Assembly: GCA_020051025.1 (NCBI GenBank)
Contig: JAGVJS010000130.1
Location: 1 to 7,395, forward strand
Source of the DNA: Sphingobium sp.
GTDB taxonomy: Bacteria > Pseudomonadota > Alphaproteobacteria > Sphingomonadales > Sphingomonadaceae
Reading direction: 5' to 3'
DNA length: 7,395 nt
Shown here: positions 6,060 to 7,395 of the stretch, in pieces
How positions within the stretch are numbered: the stretch's first letter is position 1
Layout of the letters: each line of letters begins with the position of its first letter
The notes under the pieces: model-generated
Database searches by the model: none
The model's input: the letters and a program-made list of their open reading frames with translations, nothing else
What the model was told of the DNA's origin: nothing
Program-made: the position numbers and the translations under genes

Positions 6060-6938
6060 TCAGGATGGGGTGCGGGTCCGTCCGCAAGCACCGAGCGCCG
6101 CGATCACGACGCCATAGTCGGTGCGGGCAGCCTCCGCGTCCTGTGCAGACAGGGTGCGGACCGATCGTGCAGGCAGGGTCGCAGGAAGGCTGCATGCCAT
6201 CCGATACCAGAGCAGGCTGCCCGGTTCGGGCGGGCGAGCTGCCTCATCCATGATCTCGCCCAGCGCAACCGCCCAATGGGGCGCCTGTCCGGGCCGGCGA
6301 AGAATCGAGAGCGATACGGGGTCACCATTTTCGGTACGCAGGAAAATCTGTGTTTCCCCTTCGCCGGCAATCGTGCCCGCTACGTGGAACGCATCGCCAA
6401 GGCCGGTGATGCGGGGCGGAGCATTGGGGGCGATCAGCGCCGACAATATGCCTTTGACCCGTTCGACCTCGGCCGCCGTCGCTGGAATCTGGGCATCCGG
6501 TGCGATCAGCTGGATTTCACCGGGCCGCCCTCCATTGCGGGCGAAGACGATCATCTGCGCTTTCTTTAGCTTGGGCACTCTGCCTTTGGCATCGGTGGGG
6601 GCATCATAGAGGTAGGTTACAAGGGGGCTGATTCCCGCTTCGCCGCGAATCAGCCCCGATACGTCGGCCTCCACAAACAGCCTTTTGTGTCCTGGTGGGA
6701 CGTTTCCGGCCTGTTCGGGCTTAATGACGATGATGTTGCGAATGCGCACGGTCGCAACCAGCGGCGCCTTGTCTGCCATGTCCGCAATGTCAGCATAGGA
6801 CAGGCCTGCGGGGTTGGCTGATGGTTGCGTTACCATTTTGGAATTTTGCGCAAAGGCCGGAAAAACCGCGGGAGATGCGGCGGAAATGAGGCAGGCCAAC
6901 CCAAATCGGGTCAGGCGGGTAGCGGATTTCTTCGTCAT
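6060..6938 (-). CDS. Secreted protein of unknown function
   Basis: A 292-residue protein that I cannot place in a named family. The N-terminus has a basic stretch (MTKKSATRLTR), a hydrophobic core and AFA before QNSK, giving a signal peptidase I site after residue 30, so it is probably periplasmic or exported. Cys16 lies in the hydrophobic core but is preceded by FGLA, a poor lipobox. Residues 46-135 read as alternating beta strands (VATVRIRNIIVI, KRLFVEADVSGLI, PLVTYLYD, QMIVFAR), which would suit a small beta-barrel. A helix follows (ATAAEVERVKGILSALI, 153-169), then a second beta-rich part. Cysteines 249 and 285 could form a disulfide near the C-terminus. AGGA lies five bases before ATG 6938, which settles the start. 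The gene diverges from tonB and ends in its own strong terminator. Coding status is solid, function is unknown, and the beta-barrel idea is inference. Confidence 0.85.
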   Translation of the reverse strand: MTKKSATRLTRFGLACLISAASPAVFPAFAQNSKMVTQPSANPAGLSYADIADMADKAPLVATVRIRNIIVIKPEQAGNVPPGHKRLFVEADVSGLIRGEAGISPLVTYLYDAPTDAKGRVPKLKKAQMIVFARNGGRPGEIQLIAPDAQIPATAAEVERVKGILSALIAPNAPPRITGLGDAFHVAGTIAGEGETQIFLRTENGDPVSLSILRRPGQAPHWAVALGEIMDEAARPPEPGSLLWYRMACSLPATLPARSVRTLSAQDAEAARTDYGVVIAALGACGRTRTPS

Positions 6939-7007
6939 CTTCGTCCTGTGTTTTTGGCCCGTGGCAAGGATGTCACAGGCAAGTCATTCCGATATGAAAT
7001 GGTAACC

Positions 7008-7082
7008 GCAAATGAACAAAACGATAAAGCGTTTGCGTGCCACGATGCGCCGCGATAGGAGTTTGCGCGGTAGCAAATGAAC
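7008..7082. repeat. Nested direct repeats in the divergent intergenic region
   Basis: GCAAATGAAC occurs at 7008-7017 and 7073-7082. Between them CGATA-AAGC-GTTTGCG (7022-7037) and CGATA-GGA-GTTTGCG (7053-7067) form a second pair, about 31 bases or three helical turns apart. The order is A-B-B-A, all in the same orientation. TTTGC (7062-7066) and GCAAA (7073-7077) also make an inverted repeat with a 6-base spacer. The array lies 70-144 bases upstream of the secreted-protein gene and 105-179 bases upstream of tonB, so it could control either. Confidence 0.55.
7052..7066. repeat. 15-base intergenic repeat, copy 2
   Basis: Exact copy, in the same orientation, of the sequence at 4103-4117 in the glpX promoter region. 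Here it forms part of the nested repeats between the secreted-protein gene and tonB. Confidence 0.6.
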
Positions 7083-7120
7083 GGACAGGGGCCAAAGGCG
7101 ATTGGGATAGCCCGGTCGGC

Positions 7121-7150
7121 TTGGGTCGTTTTTGGCTGATTTTGTATAAA
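7121..7150 (+). promoter_or_regulatory. Candidate tonB promoter
   Basis: TTGGGT (7121-7126) is separated by 18 bases from TATAAA (7145-7150), an AT-rich island in GC-rich DNA. Transcription would begin near 7157, about 30 bases before the ATG, and would include the GGAG at 7171-7174. I see no clear Fur or iron box. Confidence 0.42.
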
Positions 7151-7186
7151 CCACTGGTAAGATGAGTTAAGGAGTGTCGTTGCCGA

Positions 7187-7395
7187 ATGGCCTATGCTGA
7201 CCACTCGCAAGGATCGAGTCGGACTGTCTCGATCGTCATCGTCGCCCTGATTCACGCTGTTCTTGGCTATGCCTTCGTCACCGGTCTTGGCATGAAATAT
7301 GTCAAAAAGGCGGCAGAACAGCTGAACGTGATCGACGTGAAGGAGGAACCGCCGCCACCGGACGAGGAGCCGCCGCCGCCGCCGCCAGACCAGCC
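7187..7395 (+). CDS. tonB: Energy transducer TonB, N-terminal part (3' end outside window)
   Basis: TonB links the ExbB-ExbD proton channel of the inner membrane to TonB-dependent outer-membrane receptors, powering uptake of iron complexes, vitamin B12 and, in sphingomonads, many carbohydrates. The 69 complete codons show a short cytoplasmic N-terminus (MAYADHSQGSSR), one transmembrane helix at about 14-34 containing His23, which corresponds by position to the essential His20 of E. coli TonB, and then a periplasmic stretch. The proline/acidic spacer starts near residue 53 (KEEPPPPDEEPPPPPP). The C-terminal receptor-binding domain is outside the window. ATG 7187 is the only usable start, because an in-frame stop lies at 7163-7165. 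AAGGAG at 7169-7174 is 12 bases upstream, rather far for a Shine-Dalgarno. exbB and exbD might follow, but this cannot be seen. Without the C-terminus, a specialised paralogue cannot be excluded. Confidence 0.88.
   Translation, partial: MAYADHSQGSSRTVSIVIVALIHAVLGYAFVTGLGMKYVKKAAEQLNVIDVKEEPPPPDEEPPPPPPDQ

Noticed and set aside
5960..6091. N-terminal extension of hom by 44 codons
   Set aside because: The added residues would be encoded by the upstream terminator and the hom promoter, and they are absent from usual homoserine dehydrogenases.
6935..7255. 106-codon minus-strand open frame crossing the divergent region and the start of tonB
   Set aside because: It overlaps tonB antisense and spans the promoters and repeats. 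The product shows no signal peptide or domain.
1..7395. Mobile element, defence island, CRISPR array or RNA gene
   Set aside because: I saw no transposase, integrase, terminal inverted repeats, regularly spaced repeats, tRNA-like cloverleaf or rRNA sequence. Gene content is housekeeping and composition is even.

Overview
The window looks like chromosomal DNA from a sphingomonad (Sphingomonadaceae, Alphaproteobacteria). The support is high GC, the style of the short secreted protein between hom and glpX (an IVVCG motif followed by RLPLP), a TonB with a short N-terminus and an early proline-rich stretch, and hom lying close to glpX. No RNA gene, insertion sequence, CRISPR array, phage gene or assembled defence system is visible. 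I consider this mostly ordinary core chromosome with some interesting regulatory DNA.

Left part, + strand (1-3085). The window opens inside glycerol kinase (glpK, C-terminal half). A membrane diguanylate cyclase follows, with MASE1, PAS and GGDEF domains, an intact GGEEF active site and an intact inhibitory RxxD site. Next is a small four-helix MerC-family membrane protein. Its promoter is clean and overlaps a Zur-like inverted repeat, and the predicted transcript starts at or next to the ATG. A hairpin terminator closes this part.

Middle part (3085-6051). Class II fructose-1,6-bisphosphatase (glpX) and homoserine dehydrogenase (hom) are both on the - strand. Between them lies a short secreted protein on the + strand. 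It is divergent from glpX and converges on hom with only 6 bases between the stop codons. glpX and hom each have their own plausible promoter. The hom promoter sits directly beside the T-tract of the preceding gene's terminator.

Right part (6052-7395). A secreted protein of unknown function (- strand) is divergent from tonB (+ strand, cut by the window end). The 248-base divergent intergenic region holds nested short direct repeats. One of them is a 15-base element that recurs exactly in the glpX promoter region.

Metabolically, glpK (glycerol to glycerol-3-phosphate) and glpX (gluconeogenic FBPase) could serve growth on glycerol or other gluconeogenic carbon, but they are on opposite strands and are not an operon here. 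hom serves threonine/methionine synthesis. tonB and the MerC-like protein concern envelope energy coupling and metal handling.
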